DNA of 64,000 bases, from assembly GCF_041227145.1 (NCBI RefSeq), contig NZ_JBGFSP010000012.1, positions 124,001 through 188,000 on the forward strand, written 5' to 3'. The DNA is from Bacteroides sp. AN502(2024). Its GTDB lineage: Bacteria; Bacteroidota; Bacteroidia; Bacteroidales; Bacteroidaceae. How positions within the stretch are numbered: the stretch's first letter is position 1; the number at the start of each line of letters is the position of its first letter. A program made the position numbers and the translations under genes. Shown piece by piece: positions 1 through 8,092 of this stretch. The notes beneath the pieces were generated by a model. That model did not search any database, was not told the origin of the DNA, and saw only the letters and a list, made by a program, of their open reading frames with translations.

Positions 1-1
1 C

Positions 2-1009
2 TTGAATATAATTGATGAACGCAAGATATTAGAACTGATAGGAGTCGTGCATTTGAATGATTGGGTATTAAGCATTGAGAGGAATGAAGACACTCAAGAG
101 CTGGTAAAACGTTATTCTCCTCATAGTAGTGTTTCCGATTATATATTACGTTGTTCTATTTCGTATTCCAGTATTGTGCCAACTGACACTCTGAAAGAGT
201 GTATACACGATGGTTTGGGAGTTCCCTATATTCCAGGCAGTTCAATAAAGGGGGCAATCCGTACAGCTTTAGTGGCGACATTAAGTCAGGAAATAATTCC
301 TTCATTATTAGACAAACCAAATCTCAAGCACTTAGCTTCCGATGTAGAAGGAAAATTATTTGGTAAAGATCCGAAAGAGGACGTTTTTCGTTTCTTACAG
401 GTAGGCGACGCTTATTTCGATAAGGGTAGTGAAATCGTCTTGCGTTTAATAATGGGGCTGAACATTACTCAGAATAAATCATTAAGACCTAAGAAGAACG
501 ATAGTAAACCGCAATTGGTAGAAGCTATCGGAGTAGACGAGGAAGCAATATTCTCGTTAAAAATTAATATGGACTATTATTTAAAAGCGAGTAATATATC
601 GGATAAGATTGGAAAAATGCCAGATGAAATGAGAACAGTTCCAGCTTTGTTTCATTTAATCAATAAACATACGAGTACCTTGCTAACACAGGAAATTGAT
701 TTTTGGGAAAGAGAAGGACGAGATAAAATAGGAATGGAAGATTATGTGGAAAAAATAAAAGAAATGCTGGACGAAGTAAATAAATGCGAAGGGGATAATC
801 AAAGTTGTGTGTTGCGTGTCGGTCATGCTTCAGGATGGAGATTTATTACCGGTGCATGGAGTGAACAGCTTCCTTTCTTTGAATCTTTTGTGATGAATGC
901 AGCTCGTCCTGGAAATAGGAATAGGTATAACGATTATCCTTTTCCTAAATCCAGGCGTATGGATTTTGATGGTGATTTAATGGGATTTGTAAAACTATCA
1001 ATGTTGTAA
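2..1009 (+). CDS. csm5: Csm5-like type III CRISPR RAMP protein (5' end cut by window)
   Basis: This is probably the Csm5 subunit of a type III-A-like effector complex, which caps the crRNA-bearing filament and helps crRNA maturation. The stretch near residues 75-90 (PYIPGSSIKGAIRTA) is the glycine-rich RAMP signature typical of Csm5. Only the window edge limits the 5' end: the first codon visible is TTG at base 2, and the usual family length of roughly 350-400 residues suggests some N-terminal sequence lies upstream. The gene ends 6 bases before the next one, so it belongs to the same operon. Csm1/Cas10, Csm2-4 and Cas6 would be expected further upstream. Another Cas7/Cas5-like RAMP is possible but less likely given the C-terminal GNRNRYNDYPFPKSRR segment. 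Confidence 0.82.
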   Translation: MNIIDERKILELIGVVHLNDWVLSIERNEDTQELVKRYSPHSSVSDYILRCSISYSSIVPTDTLKECIHDGLGVPYIPGSSIKGAIRTALVATLSQEIIPSLLDKPNLKHLASDVEGKLFGKDPKEDVFRFLQVGDAYFDKGSEIVLRLIMGLNITQNKSLRPKKNDSKPQLVEAIGVDEEAIFSLKINMDYYLKASNISDKIGKMPDEMRTVPALFHLINKHTSTLLTQEIDFWEREGRDKIGMEDYVEKIKEMLDEVNKCEGDNQSCVLRVGHASGWRFITGAWSEQLPFFESFVMNAARPGNRNRYNDYPFPKSRRMDFDGDLMGFVKLSML

Positions 1010-1015
1010 TAGATA

Positions 1016-2158
1016 ATGAATCACATACATATAGCATTACTTGGGGCACAGTCTTATCCCGTTTATTTGGGCATTATTGATCAACATCCGGATGAGGTAA
1101 TCTTGATACATTCGGTTACAACGCTTGATGAGGCGATACGCGTAAGGTGTGAGATAGAAAAGCAGGAGATAAAACTTCCTGTGCAGTTGATAGAGTTTGA
1201 CCCGGTAGATATATCTCGGATATTCAGTCAATTGAAAAAGCATTTTGCAAATTTGTCGTTTGAGAATCTATATTCAGTGAATATTTCCGGTGGAACAAAA
1301 CTATGGTCTGTTGCTTTTTATGAGTATTTCAGGGAGTATCCTCATGTGCGCCTTCTATATATAGATCAGAACAATTATATCTGTGACCTGAAAACTGCTG
1401 GAAAACGCCTTTCGGATGTTCCTTTGGATACGGATATCGTTTTTCGACTGAATGGAACTTTGGCTAAATCTTATACTTTATTGTCCGAATACACGGAGAA
1501 AGATACTTGTTGTCTGAAAAAAATAAAAGACTTACGCAGGCATTCTTATGATGGATTTAAAGGTTTTTCAATGCCGGGCATAGAAAAATGGAATGAAATA
1601 GAAAATAAGAAAGAAGGCTGTTGGATGTCAGCGGATGGAGCTCTTTTATGGGATAAGCCTGCTCAAAGAATAATAATTCGGCTATTAAATAAAAAGGGTA
1701 TTGTAAAAGAGGAAACCTTGGAGTCTCCACATGTGTTCTCTCTTTTCTTTCATGCAGGATGGTTTGAATATGAAGTTGCGAGGATACTTTCTGGATGGAA
1801 GTATGCCAAAGAAATACGGTTGAATGTGAAGTTCCCATATAATGCAGAAAGAAATCCGAAAAATGAAATAGATGTTATAGTAAACACAGGAAACCGTTTG
1901 TTATTTGTAGAATGCAAGACCCAGATTTCTTTTATCACGGATATAGACAAATTTCGTACTGCCGTAAAAAATTATGGGGGAATGGCTTGTAAAGCTCTGT
2001 TTGTAACAGAAGCTGTAATGAAAAATACTGCAAGAGAGAAGTGTGAAGATAGTGGTATACTATCTTTCAGTTTGGAAAATTCATTTGCTAATTTGTCGGT
2101 GGCAGAGCAGTTGTATATTAAGTTAGAACTTGAATTATTTGAAATAAATAAAAAATAA
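1016..2158 (+). CDS. Card1/Can2-like CARF-domain nuclease
   Basis: This is a cyclic-oligoadenylate-activated nuclease of the Card1/Can2 group. The N-terminal half (residues 1 to about 145) is a CARF fold: strand one is HIALLGAQ and the ligand-binding loop is NISGGTK at 89-95. The C-terminal half is a PD-(D/E)xK-type nuclease: E251 in GWFEYE, D286 in NEIDVIV, and E299/K301 in VECKT form the expected acidic-acidic-lysine site. The length of 380 aa fits the family. It starts 6 bases after csm5 and ends 4 bases before the next CARF gene, so all are probably co-transcribed. Known relatives cut single-stranded DNA or RNA, or nick DNA, once cA4 is made by Cas10; which of these applies here cannot be read from the sequence. 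Confidence 0.85.
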   Translation: MNHIHIALLGAQSYPVYLGIIDQHPDEVILIHSVTTLDEAIRVRCEIEKQEIKLPVQLIEFDPVDISRIFSQLKKHFANLSFENLYSVNISGGTKLWSVAFYEYFREYPHVRLLYIDQNNYICDLKTAGKRLSDVPLDTDIVFRLNGTLAKSYTLLSEYTEKDTCCLKKIKDLRRHSYDGFKGFSMPGIEKWNEIENKKEGCWMSADGALLWDKPAQRIIIRLLNKKGIVKEETLESPHVFSLFFHAGWFEYEVARILSGWKYAKEIRLNVKFPYNAERNPKNEIDVIVNTGNRLLFVECKTQISFITDIDKFRTAVKNYGGMACKALFVTEAVMKNTAREKCEDSGILSFSLENSFANLSVAEQLYIKLELELFEINKK

Positions 2159-2162
2159 ATAT

Positions 2163-3464
2163 ATGAATAGAAAGGTCTTTGTTTCAGTTTTAGGTACAGG
2201 ATTTTACACGTCCTGTAACTATCGGAAAGATGATTTTGTTTCTTCTGATACCCGTTTTGTACAGCAAGCTACGCTTGAGTATCTGAATGCTACATATTGG
2301 AAAGAGACGGATGTAGTCATATTTCTATTGACGGATGGAGCGAAAAAGAATAATTGGAATGCAAGTATTGTTTCTCGAAAGAATGTGAAGACCGGTGAAG
2401 AAGAAATATATTATGGTCTGCAGACTGTATTGAAAAATATGCATTTGCCTTGTCACATTCAGGAACTTCATATCCCGGACGGTAGGACAGAAACAGAAAT
2501 GTGGGAGATTTTTAATATACTTTTTGATACACTGCGCGAGAATGACGAACTGTATGTGGATTTAACACATAGTTTTCGGTATTTGCCTATGTTGGTATTG
2601 GTGCTGGAGAACTATGCAAAATTCTTAAAGAACATAGAAGTTCTTCATATTTCTTATGGTAATTATGAATCGCGAGATATTGAGAAGAATGAAGCTCCAA
2701 TTGTGGATTTGTTACCTTTATCTACCTTGCAAGACTGGACTTTTGCTGCGGCAAATTTTATACGGAACGGAGATGTCGACCGATTAAGTGAGTTGTGTAA
2801 GAAATCTCTACATCCATTATTAAAGGATGCGGAAATACGAAAAAATAACCCGGACCTTAATATCTTGAAGAATTATGTCGATTCTCTTCAAAAAGTGATT
2901 CAAGACATGAAAGGGTGCAGAGGTATTCATATATTGGAAGGGGATAATATTATGAGATTTTTGGAATATTCGCAACAATTGGGAGATGTCATTATTCAGC
3001 CGATGAATCCTATCTTGAAAAAAATGAAAGACTCGTTTTCAGGGTTTGTCCCTTCCTCAGACGTGAAGAATGGGTATTTGGCTGCAAAATGGTGCTTTGA
3101 GCATCAGATGTATCAGCAGGCGTTGACCATTTTGCATGAGAATATTATTTCTCATGTATGCGAATTGCAACATTTGGATTGTAAAGAAGAAACAGAACGC
3201 GAATTAGCTAAATATGCATTAAAAATATCTATAAACAATATTGGCGAGGAATTGTGGAAGGTGGATACAGAAGAGAAAAAAGAGCGGATAAAAGCTTTGT
3301 TACAGCAAGAGTTAGTAGCGAAATTAGCCTCTACTTTCATGGTTACTACTAATTTACGGAATGATTATAATCATGCTGGTATGCGGAGTAATCCTGTAAA
3401 GTTCGATACTTTGGTAAAGGAATTGGGAAAAAGGATAGATAAAGCGTATGAAATGTGTAAGTAA
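2163..3464 (+). CDS. Csx1-like CARF-HEPN RNase
   Basis: This is a second cyclic-oligoadenylate-responsive effector, of the Csx1/TM1812 (TIGR02221-like) group. The CARF part opens with VSVLGTGFY and carries the DLTHSFRYLPM motif near residues 132-143, the family's signature. The C-terminal HEPN domain ends in the catalytic Rx4H motif RNDYNH, with R399 and H404, so the RNase site looks intact. The length of 433 aa is normal. It lies 4 bases downstream of the Card1-like gene, and its last 17 bases overlap the next gene, which suggests translational coupling. Together with the preceding gene, the locus has two different CARF effectors. They may respond to different ring sizes or give layered DNA and RNA damage, but that is inference. 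Confidence 0.87.
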   Translation: MNRKVFVSVLGTGFYTSCNYRKDDFVSSDTRFVQQATLEYLNATYWKETDVVIFLLTDGAKKNNWNASIVSRKNVKTGEEEIYYGLQTVLKNMHLPCHIQELHIPDGRTETEMWEIFNILFDTLRENDELYVDLTHSFRYLPMLVLVLENYAKFLKNIEVLHISYGNYESRDIEKNEAPIVDLLPLSTLQDWTFAAANFIRNGDVDRLSELCKKSLHPLLKDAEIRKNNPDLNILKNYVDSLQKVIQDMKGCRGIHILEGDNIMRFLEYSQQLGDVIIQPMNPILKKMKDSFSGFVPSSDVKNGYLAAKWCFEHQMYQQALTILHENIISHVCELQHLDCKEETERELAKYALKISINNIGEELWKVDTEEKKERIKALLQQELVAKLASTFMVTTNLRNDYNHAGMRSNPVKFDTLVKELGKRIDKAYEMCK

Positions 3465-3843
3465 TGATTCATCTTTATTGATTAATCTCTCTAATCATCC
3501 TTATTCATGTTGGGGAGAAAGGCAGCGTGAAGCAGCGAAAATGTATGGCGAATGCATTGATCTTCCCTTCCCAAACGTTGATCCTTTTTGGAATGAAGAA
3601 GATATTGAGAGGGTGTCTGAACAGTATTTGAATAAGATATTGAAGATGAATGAGAAACATCCGGTTACAGTTCACGTTATGGGAGAGTTCACCTTTTGTT
3701 ATTCGATGGTAAGGAAGTTGCTTATGAATAATATAAACTGCATAGCTTCATGTGCTGAACGTGATGTTGAATATGTGGACGATAATCATGTAAAGCAGGT
3801 GATGTTTAATTTTATGCGTTTCAGGAAATATGCAGAAATCTAA
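3448..3843 (+). CDS. Unassigned small protein in the type III cas operon
   Basis: I do not recognise this 131-aa protein with confidence. It has the look of a compact alpha/beta Rossmann-type fold: a first strand LLINLSN followed by HPYS, a conserved-looking LPFPNVDP segment near residues 39-46, a hydrophobic strand with a turn at VTVHVMGEFTF (75-85), and a strand plus polar tip at CIASCAERDV. It overlaps the Csx1-like gene by 17 bases and the helicase-like gene by 14, so it is embedded in the operon. Given its size and position after two CARF effectors, a cyclic-oligoadenylate-binding or ring-nuclease role that switches the response off is a reasonable inference. No catalytic motif proves it. 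It could also be an adaptation accessory factor. Confidence 0.7.
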   Translation: MKCVSNDSSLLINLSNHPYSCWGERQREAAKMYGECIDLPFPNVDPFWNEEDIERVSEQYLNKILKMNEKHPVTVHVMGEFTFCYSMVRKLLMNNINCIASCAERDVEYVDDNHVKQVMFNFMRFRKYAEI

Positions 3844-4363
3844 ATTCACATTGACAGAAGGACAGCGACTTGCTTTTGAGAAACTATTAGATTTTGTGAG
3901 AGATAAAGAGGCCAAGGTCTTTATTTTGAAAGGTTATGCTGGTACTGGGAAAACTTCTATGATGAAAGTTCTGATAGGGGAATTGACTCGGCGAAACTTG
4001 AAATTTTCGCTATTGGCTTCTACAGGTAGGGCGGCAAAAATATTGAGTAATGCTACTCAAGTTCAACAGAAAGAATTGTTTGTTGATTTCTATCTTCGAA
4101 TGAAGAAGCGTAATTTGAGACAGAAGGATAAAGAATTTAAAGCAGTGATGATGAAAGACCCTTATTTGAACGCATTGCGGAGTGTGTTTGGATATGCTTT
4201 AACATGTCATAAGGTGCAGGGAGGTGAATGGGAGACTGTTTTTCTTGATATCCCTCGTTCTGTCCCAGTGGTAGATAAGCCTTATGTTTATCAATGGGTT
4301 TATACGGCTATGACGCGTGCAAAAAAGGAGTTGTATGTAGTAGATGATTTTTGGGTCATGTAA
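3830..4363 (+). pseudogene. RecD-like SF1 helicase with internal deletion
   Basis: The 177-aa product joins the two ends of an AAA_30/RecD-type helicase that is normally about 450 aa. The N-terminal part has Walker A GYAGTGKT at 35-42 and motif Ia STGRAAKIL near 64-72. The C-terminal part has the GYALTCHKVQGGEWE motif near 121-135 and YTAMTRAKKELYVVDD near 158-173. Motif II (the DE box) and motifs III-IV are absent. The join falls around residues 75-82 and keeps the reading frame, so a stable short protein could still be made. It overlaps the preceding gene by 14 bases and ends 12 bases before cas1. Intact relatives sit in the same place in other type III loci. I call it a pseudogene because ATP hydrolysis should be lost, but a reduced function is not excluded. 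Confidence 0.72.
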
Positions 4364-4375
4364 ATAAAAAGAAAA

Positions 4376-5356
4376 ATGGAACTTATTTTAAATACTTTCG
4401 GTGTATCTTTAAATCGTGATAATGAAGGATTTGTAATCACTCATAAAGAGGGAAGACAACGTATACCAGCTGATGGGATACGAACGATACAAATAAGTCG
4501 TGGTGCGCAGATAACAAGTGATGCGGTACTGCTGGCTATTGAACATGAAATAGAAATCTTGTTTGTGGATAAAGCGGGTAAGCCCATTGGTCGTATTTGG
4601 AGTCCTAAATATGGTTCTATCTCTACGATTCGTAAGGGACAACTGAATTTTACATTTTCAAAAGATTCTTTATCATGGATAAAGGATATTATATGTAGGA
4701 AGATAGAAAATCAACAAGCATTATTATTGATGATGCGTACGGAGGATTCGGTAGCCAATCGTAAACGTGAAAAAAGTTTGTCCCGTTTGGAGGATTATCG
4801 GACTAAAATAACTTCTATCAGTGGAGAGATAGTTTCGGATGTCTCTTCTCAGTTAAGAGGTTGGGAGGGGGTGGCTTCAAAGATTTATTTTGAAACACTG
4901 AATGATTATATACCTGACGAATATCATTTTAAATGTCGTTCTCAACATCCGGCAATGGATGTTGTAAATGCATTTTTAAATTATGGTTATGGTATGTTGT
5001 ATGGAAAAATAGAAGGAGCCTTAATAAAGGCAGGAATTGATCCGTATATAGGTATTCTTCATCGTGATGATTACAATCGTCCAGTCTTGGTATACGATGT
5101 AATAGAAATTTATAGAATTTGGGTTGATTATGTTGTTTATAGCCTGATTGTTCAGCGAGTAGTGACGGATGAATATTACTCTATTCGTGAGGATGGTTCT
5201 TATTGGCTTGAAGGATTAGGACGGAGAGTATTGATTCAATCCCTGAATGATTATTTGGACGAGGTTGTGACAGTAAAGGGAGTTTCTCGTTCTCGGTTAA
5301 CTCAAATACAACTATATGCTCAGGATTTAGCTCAAATGTTTAAGAAATATGAATAG
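4376..5356 (+). CDS. cas1: CRISPR integrase subunit Cas1
   Basis: Cas1 is the metal-dependent integrase that inserts new spacers at the leader end of the array, working with Cas2. The N-terminal beta domain (residues 1-75) is followed by the helical catalytic domain. The expected active-site residues are visible: E164 in GWEGVASKIYFE, H229 in GILH, and D241 in LVYDVIEIYR. The length of 326 aa is standard and there is no fused reverse transcriptase. It begins 12 bases after the helicase remnant and ends 2 bases before the primase-polymerase gene. The catalytic triad appears complete, so adaptation should be possible if Cas2 and the leader are functional. Confidence 0.95.
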   Translation: MELILNTFGVSLNRDNEGFVITHKEGRQRIPADGIRTIQISRGAQITSDAVLLAIEHEIEILFVDKAGKPIGRIWSPKYGSISTIRKGQLNFTFSKDSLSWIKDIICRKIENQQALLLMMRTEDSVANRKREKSLSRLEDYRTKITSISGEIVSDVSSQLRGWEGVASKIYFETLNDYIPDEYHFKCRSQHPAMDVVNAFLNYGYGMLYGKIEGALIKAGIDPYIGILHRDDYNRPVLVYDVIEIYRIWVDYVVYSLIVQRVVTDEYYSIREDGSYWLEGLGRRVLIQSLNDYLDEVVTVKGVSRSRLTQIQLYAQDLAQMFKKYE

Positions 5357-5358
5357 TT

Positions 5359-6375
5359 ATGTTATCAGCAGGTTCTAATATAGTATCTCCTTCGGAAACT
5401 TTAAAAAAGGTTACCATAGAATATCTTTATTATAGCCTTAGAAATCCTAAACCGGATGTTGAGGCTCATATTCGTCAACTGCGTATTATACGTGATTTGG
5501 ATAAGGAACAGTATTCTTTATTAAAGAAACAGTTACCTTATGTTGTATGTGGAATGTTCAATCCGTCTTATCGTAAAACGGAAAATTTTGCTTATACAGA
5601 GTATTTTATTATAGATATTGATCATTTTTCAGAGAAGGGTTTTGATATTCAAACGATGCGTAAGCAAATAGAGAGTGATGAGCGTGTAGTATTGTCTTTC
5701 ATTTCTCCTGGAGAAGATGGATTGAAGGTGTTGTTTAAGTTGAAAGAGCGTTGTTATGATGCGGGGATTTATAAGCTGTTTTATAAATCGTTTCTGCGTG
5801 ATTTTGCGATAATGTATCATTTGGAGCAAGTGCTGGATGAGCGTACTTGTGATGTGTGCCGAGCATGTTTTATCAGTGTTGATTTTGATGCCTTTTATAG
5901 GGAAGATGCGGTACCTGTAGATCTAAATACTTATTTACCAGTTTCGGATGTCGTTTCAATGTTTGACTTGAAACATGAATTGGAGTGTGAAATGAAAGAA
6001 AAGAAGGTAACTACAGTATTGGAAGAGAAAATAAAAGATCCAGAAAAGGAGGTTATGGATAAAATAAAGGGATTGCTAAATCCTAAGGTTTCCAAAAATA
6101 GTTTGAAGAAAAGACCTTATGTGCCTGAATATTTAGAGGAGATAATGAATGACCTAAAAATATACATTGAGAAGACTGGAGTGGTGGTTTATGAAATAAT
6201 CAATATTCAGTATGCTAAGAAAATAAGGTGTAAAGTGGGATTACGCATGGCTGAAATTAATTTATTTTATGGTAAGCATGGCTTTAGTGTGGTGCAATCT
6301 CCACGTTGTGGAACATCTGAAGATTTGAATTATTTGATATCTGAGTTGATAGTGAATTATTTATCTACAATATAA
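5359..6375 (+). CDS. CRISPR-associated primase-polymerase (CAPP-like, AEP/VirE_N-type)
   Basis: This is a probable archaeo-eukaryotic-type primase-polymerase of the CRISPR-associated group. The N-terminal two thirds carry AEP hallmarks: the metal-binding DID at 86-88 (FIIDIDHF), the nucleotide-binding SPGEDGLKVLFKL near 116-128 in place of the usual S-x-H motif, and a third acidic motif at ISVDFDAF (D175/D177). The region also resembles the VirE_N/BT4734-like proteins common in Bacteroides. It lies between cas1 and cas2, and its stop codon shares one base with the cas2 start. Known CAPPs prime and extend DNA and bind Cas1-Cas2, so a role in processing or filling in prespacers is expected. The C-terminal ~130 residues are unassigned. 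Confidence 0.82.
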   Translation: MLSAGSNIVSPSETLKKVTIEYLYYSLRNPKPDVEAHIRQLRIIRDLDKEQYSLLKKQLPYVVCGMFNPSYRKTENFAYTEYFIIDIDHFSEKGFDIQTMRKQIESDERVVLSFISPGEDGLKVLFKLKERCYDAGIYKLFYKSFLRDFAIMYHLEQVLDERTCDVCRACFISVDFDAFYREDAVPVDLNTYLPVSDVVSMFDLKHELECEMKEKKVTTVLEEKIKDPEKEVMDKIKGLLNPKVSKNSLKKRPYVPEYLEEIMNDLKIYIEKTGVVVYEIINIQYAKKIRCKVGLRMAEINLFYGKHGFSVVQSPRCGTSEDLNYLISELIVNYLSTI

Positions 6376-6869
6376 TGTACTGGGGTATGAGTAAAAATCG
6401 AAGGAAAGAGATGACTTTTTTAGAGAAGATGGCAAAGTTAAAACATGCCGGATTTGAAAATGCAAAAATGATTGGTCAGCAATCAATTGATTTATCTTCG
6501 ATAGAAGAATTAGATGAACGGATAAAACAAATATTAGGTATATTGAGTGTTACTAATAGAAATCCATTGAATATGTTGTTTTTTGTAATGTATGATATTG
6601 AAAGTGACAAAGTGCGTTACCAAATAGTGAAGTATTTGTTAAAAAAAGGGTGCCATCGAATCCAGCGCTCTATTTTCTTGGCAGATTTGGATACACGGAA
6701 TTATGAAGAGATTCGTTCTTCCTTAGCGGAAGTTCAGTCTTGTTATGATAATCATGATAGTATAATGATTGTTCCTGTTTCTACAGAACTTTTGCGATCA
6801 ATGAAAGTAATAGGAAAAACAATTGATGTTGACATAATAACAAAGTCTAAAAATACTCTGTTTTTTTAG
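6375..6869 (+). CDS. cas2: Cas2 with N-terminal extension
   Basis: Cas2 forms the central dimer of the Cas1-Cas2 integration complex. The canonical core starts near residue 67 with MLFFVMYDIESDKVR (D74 being the conserved aspartate of the first strand) and continues through GCHRIQRSIFLADLD. About 65 extra residues precede it, whereas typical Cas2 proteins are only 85-110 aa. The start at 6375 overlaps the stop of the upstream gene by one base; later ATG codons at 6387 and 6411 would shorten but not remove the extension. The 3' end lies inside a hairpin that probably ends the operon. The extension is rich in charged residues and has no recognised motif. Confidence 0.9.
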   Translation: MYWGMSKNRRKEMTFLEKMAKLKHAGFENAKMIGQQSIDLSSIEELDERIKQILGILSVTNRNPLNMLFFVMYDIESDKVRYQIVKYLLKKGCHRIQRSIFLADLDTRNYEEIRSSLAEVQSCYDNHDSIMIVPVSTELLRSMKVIGKTIDVDIITKSKNTLFF

Positions 6870-6876
6870 ACTTTTT
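6842..6876 (+). terminator. Hairpin terminator overlapping the cas2 stop
   Basis: AAAGTCTAAAAA at 6842-6853 pairs perfectly with TTTTTAGACTTT at 6863-6874, a 12-bp stem with a 9-base loop, followed by further T residues. The cas2 stop codon (6867-6869) lies in the right arm. The position suggests that cas operon transcription ends here and that the array has its own promoter. Confidence 0.6.
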
Positions 6877-7009
6877 ATGTTTTCGTTCTTTGAAATTTTG
6901 ATTAATTTTGCACCCTCTATTTAAATAACTCGTTTTATAAAAAAGTATACGTGTATAGGTGTAATTATTGATGTAATGGGTTGAAATATAGTATAATATA
7001 GAATTAGCT
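6877..7009 (+). promoter_or_regulatory. CRISPR leader with candidate promoter
   Basis: This is an AT-rich stretch between cas2 and the first repeat. TAATTTTG at 6903-6910 matches the Bacteroides -7 element TAnnTTTG. A TTTG occurs upstream at 6889-6892, but only 10 bases away, so the -33 element is not convincing. The last 8 bases of each + strand repeat resemble a type III crRNA 5' handle, which supports this side as the leader. Confidence 0.5.
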
Positions 7010-7476
7010 CATATTGAGTATCTTCCAGTATAATAAGGATTAAGACCTTGCATTATTACTTTTTTCAAATTTAAAATATTCATATTGAGTATCTTCCAGT
7101 ATAATAAGGATTAAGACTTTTAGTAAACTATGTACTTTGATTTTTTTTGAACATATTGAGTATCTTCCAGTATAATAAGGATTAAGACGACTCTTTTGCT
7201 TTGCAAATTGAGTCCAAAAGGGACATATTGAGTATCTTCCAGTATAATAAGGATTAAGACTTCTTCTACTGCGCTGGATTGAACTGTTTTCTTTGCCATA
7301 TTGAGTATCTTCCAGTATAATAAGGATTAAGACCTTTTTATCAAGAATTTCGAGAGTTTGAAAGCTAATCATATTGAGTATCTTCCAGTATAATAAGGAT
7401 TAAGACAGATTTTACTTCGCTCATAATTTTTTAAATTTTCATATTGAGTATCTTCCAGTATAATAAGGATTAAGAC
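7010..7476 (+). CRISPR. CRISPR array, seven 37-bp repeats, six spacers
   Basis: Identical 37-base repeats start with CATATTGAGTATC and end with GGATTAAGAC. They occur at 7010-7046, 7081-7117, 7152-7188, 7224-7260, 7297-7333, 7370-7406 and 7440-7476. The six spacers are 34, 34, 35, 36, 36 and 33 bases. The last 8 bases, ATTAAGAC, resemble the ATTGAAAC-type crRNA handle of type III systems, so transcription on the + strand away from cas2 is inferred. No repeat is degenerate, including the last one. This is unusual for a natural trailer end and fits truncation by the adjoining IS66 relic. I cannot match spacers to targets by eye. Confidence 0.98.
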
Positions 7477-7855
7477 GTAAGCATTAACTTAAACACCCCT
7501 TTTAGGGATTGTGGGCAGGTGGTGATTTTGTGCTGACTCTAAAATTGTGACAAAGTTGGAATTTGAAGAACTTCAACGTAAGTTCGCCATAAGCGGGATG
7601 ACATTTAAGTCGTTCCTCAAAGGATTGGGAGTAGTCTATAACTATTGGAGCAAGAAGATTAAGGCGGAGAGGGAGAAGTTGCCAATAGTCCCGATATCTT
7701 TTCACGAGTCTTGGTAATCGTCAATTGAACTGACGTCGATGGAACCGGTGGAGGTTCCCGGTGTGACGCTTGCCTTCCCCAATGGAGTGTGCTCTCATTT
7801 CGGTCTCGGTAGTGAGAGCGTTCTGATAGATGTCCTGATAAAAGTAAGCATTAGT
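7477..7855 (+). mobile_element. IS66-family relic (terminus and broken orfA)
   Basis: The stretch begins with GTAAGCATTAACTTAAACAC right after the last CRISPR repeat. IS66-family ends typically start GTAAG, so this is probably the element's terminus. A GTG at 7547 opens a 56-codon frame resembling IS66 OrfA (GMTFKSFLKGLGV, then YNYWSKK) that stops at a TAA at 7715-7717. The same frame continues after the stop with VTLAFPNGV...HFGLGSESVLIDVLIK, the C-terminal OrfA pattern, so one nonsense codon breaks the gene. The transposase itself is missing. Confidence 0.6.
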
Positions 7856-8092
7856 TCAAGTACACTGACGATAGCGCTGAATGTGGTACCGATTGCAGTG
7901 CTATGCATGGTACCGATTCTACGCTATCGTCACAAATATAATGGGCTATGTTAAAAAAGGTGTAGTCTCTTTTTTATGCCGATGAGAGTCGGATGTTTTT
8001 CAAGCTACCGATAGCCGATGATTATTTCAAGATATTCGATTCTCAAGCGGTAAAAAACGGGGTTCAATCTAAAACAGTTCTCAATGTGATTA
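7856..8092. other. Intergenic stretch between IS66 relic and yeiH duplication
   Basis: No gene is supported. An 11-bp perfect inverted repeat, TGACGATAGCG (7866-7876) and CGCTATCGTCA (7922-7932), encloses two copies of GGTACCGATT. It could be a further IS remnant, but nothing identifies it. Confidence 0.4.

Noticed and set aside
6889..6910. Complete -33/-7 promoter in the CRISPR leader
   Set aside because: Only the -7 element is good; the nearest TTTG is 10 bases away instead of about 20.
7040..7372. Minus-strand frame encoding repeated NPYYTGRYSI segments
   Set aside because: It is the translation of CRISPR repeats and spacers, not a gene.
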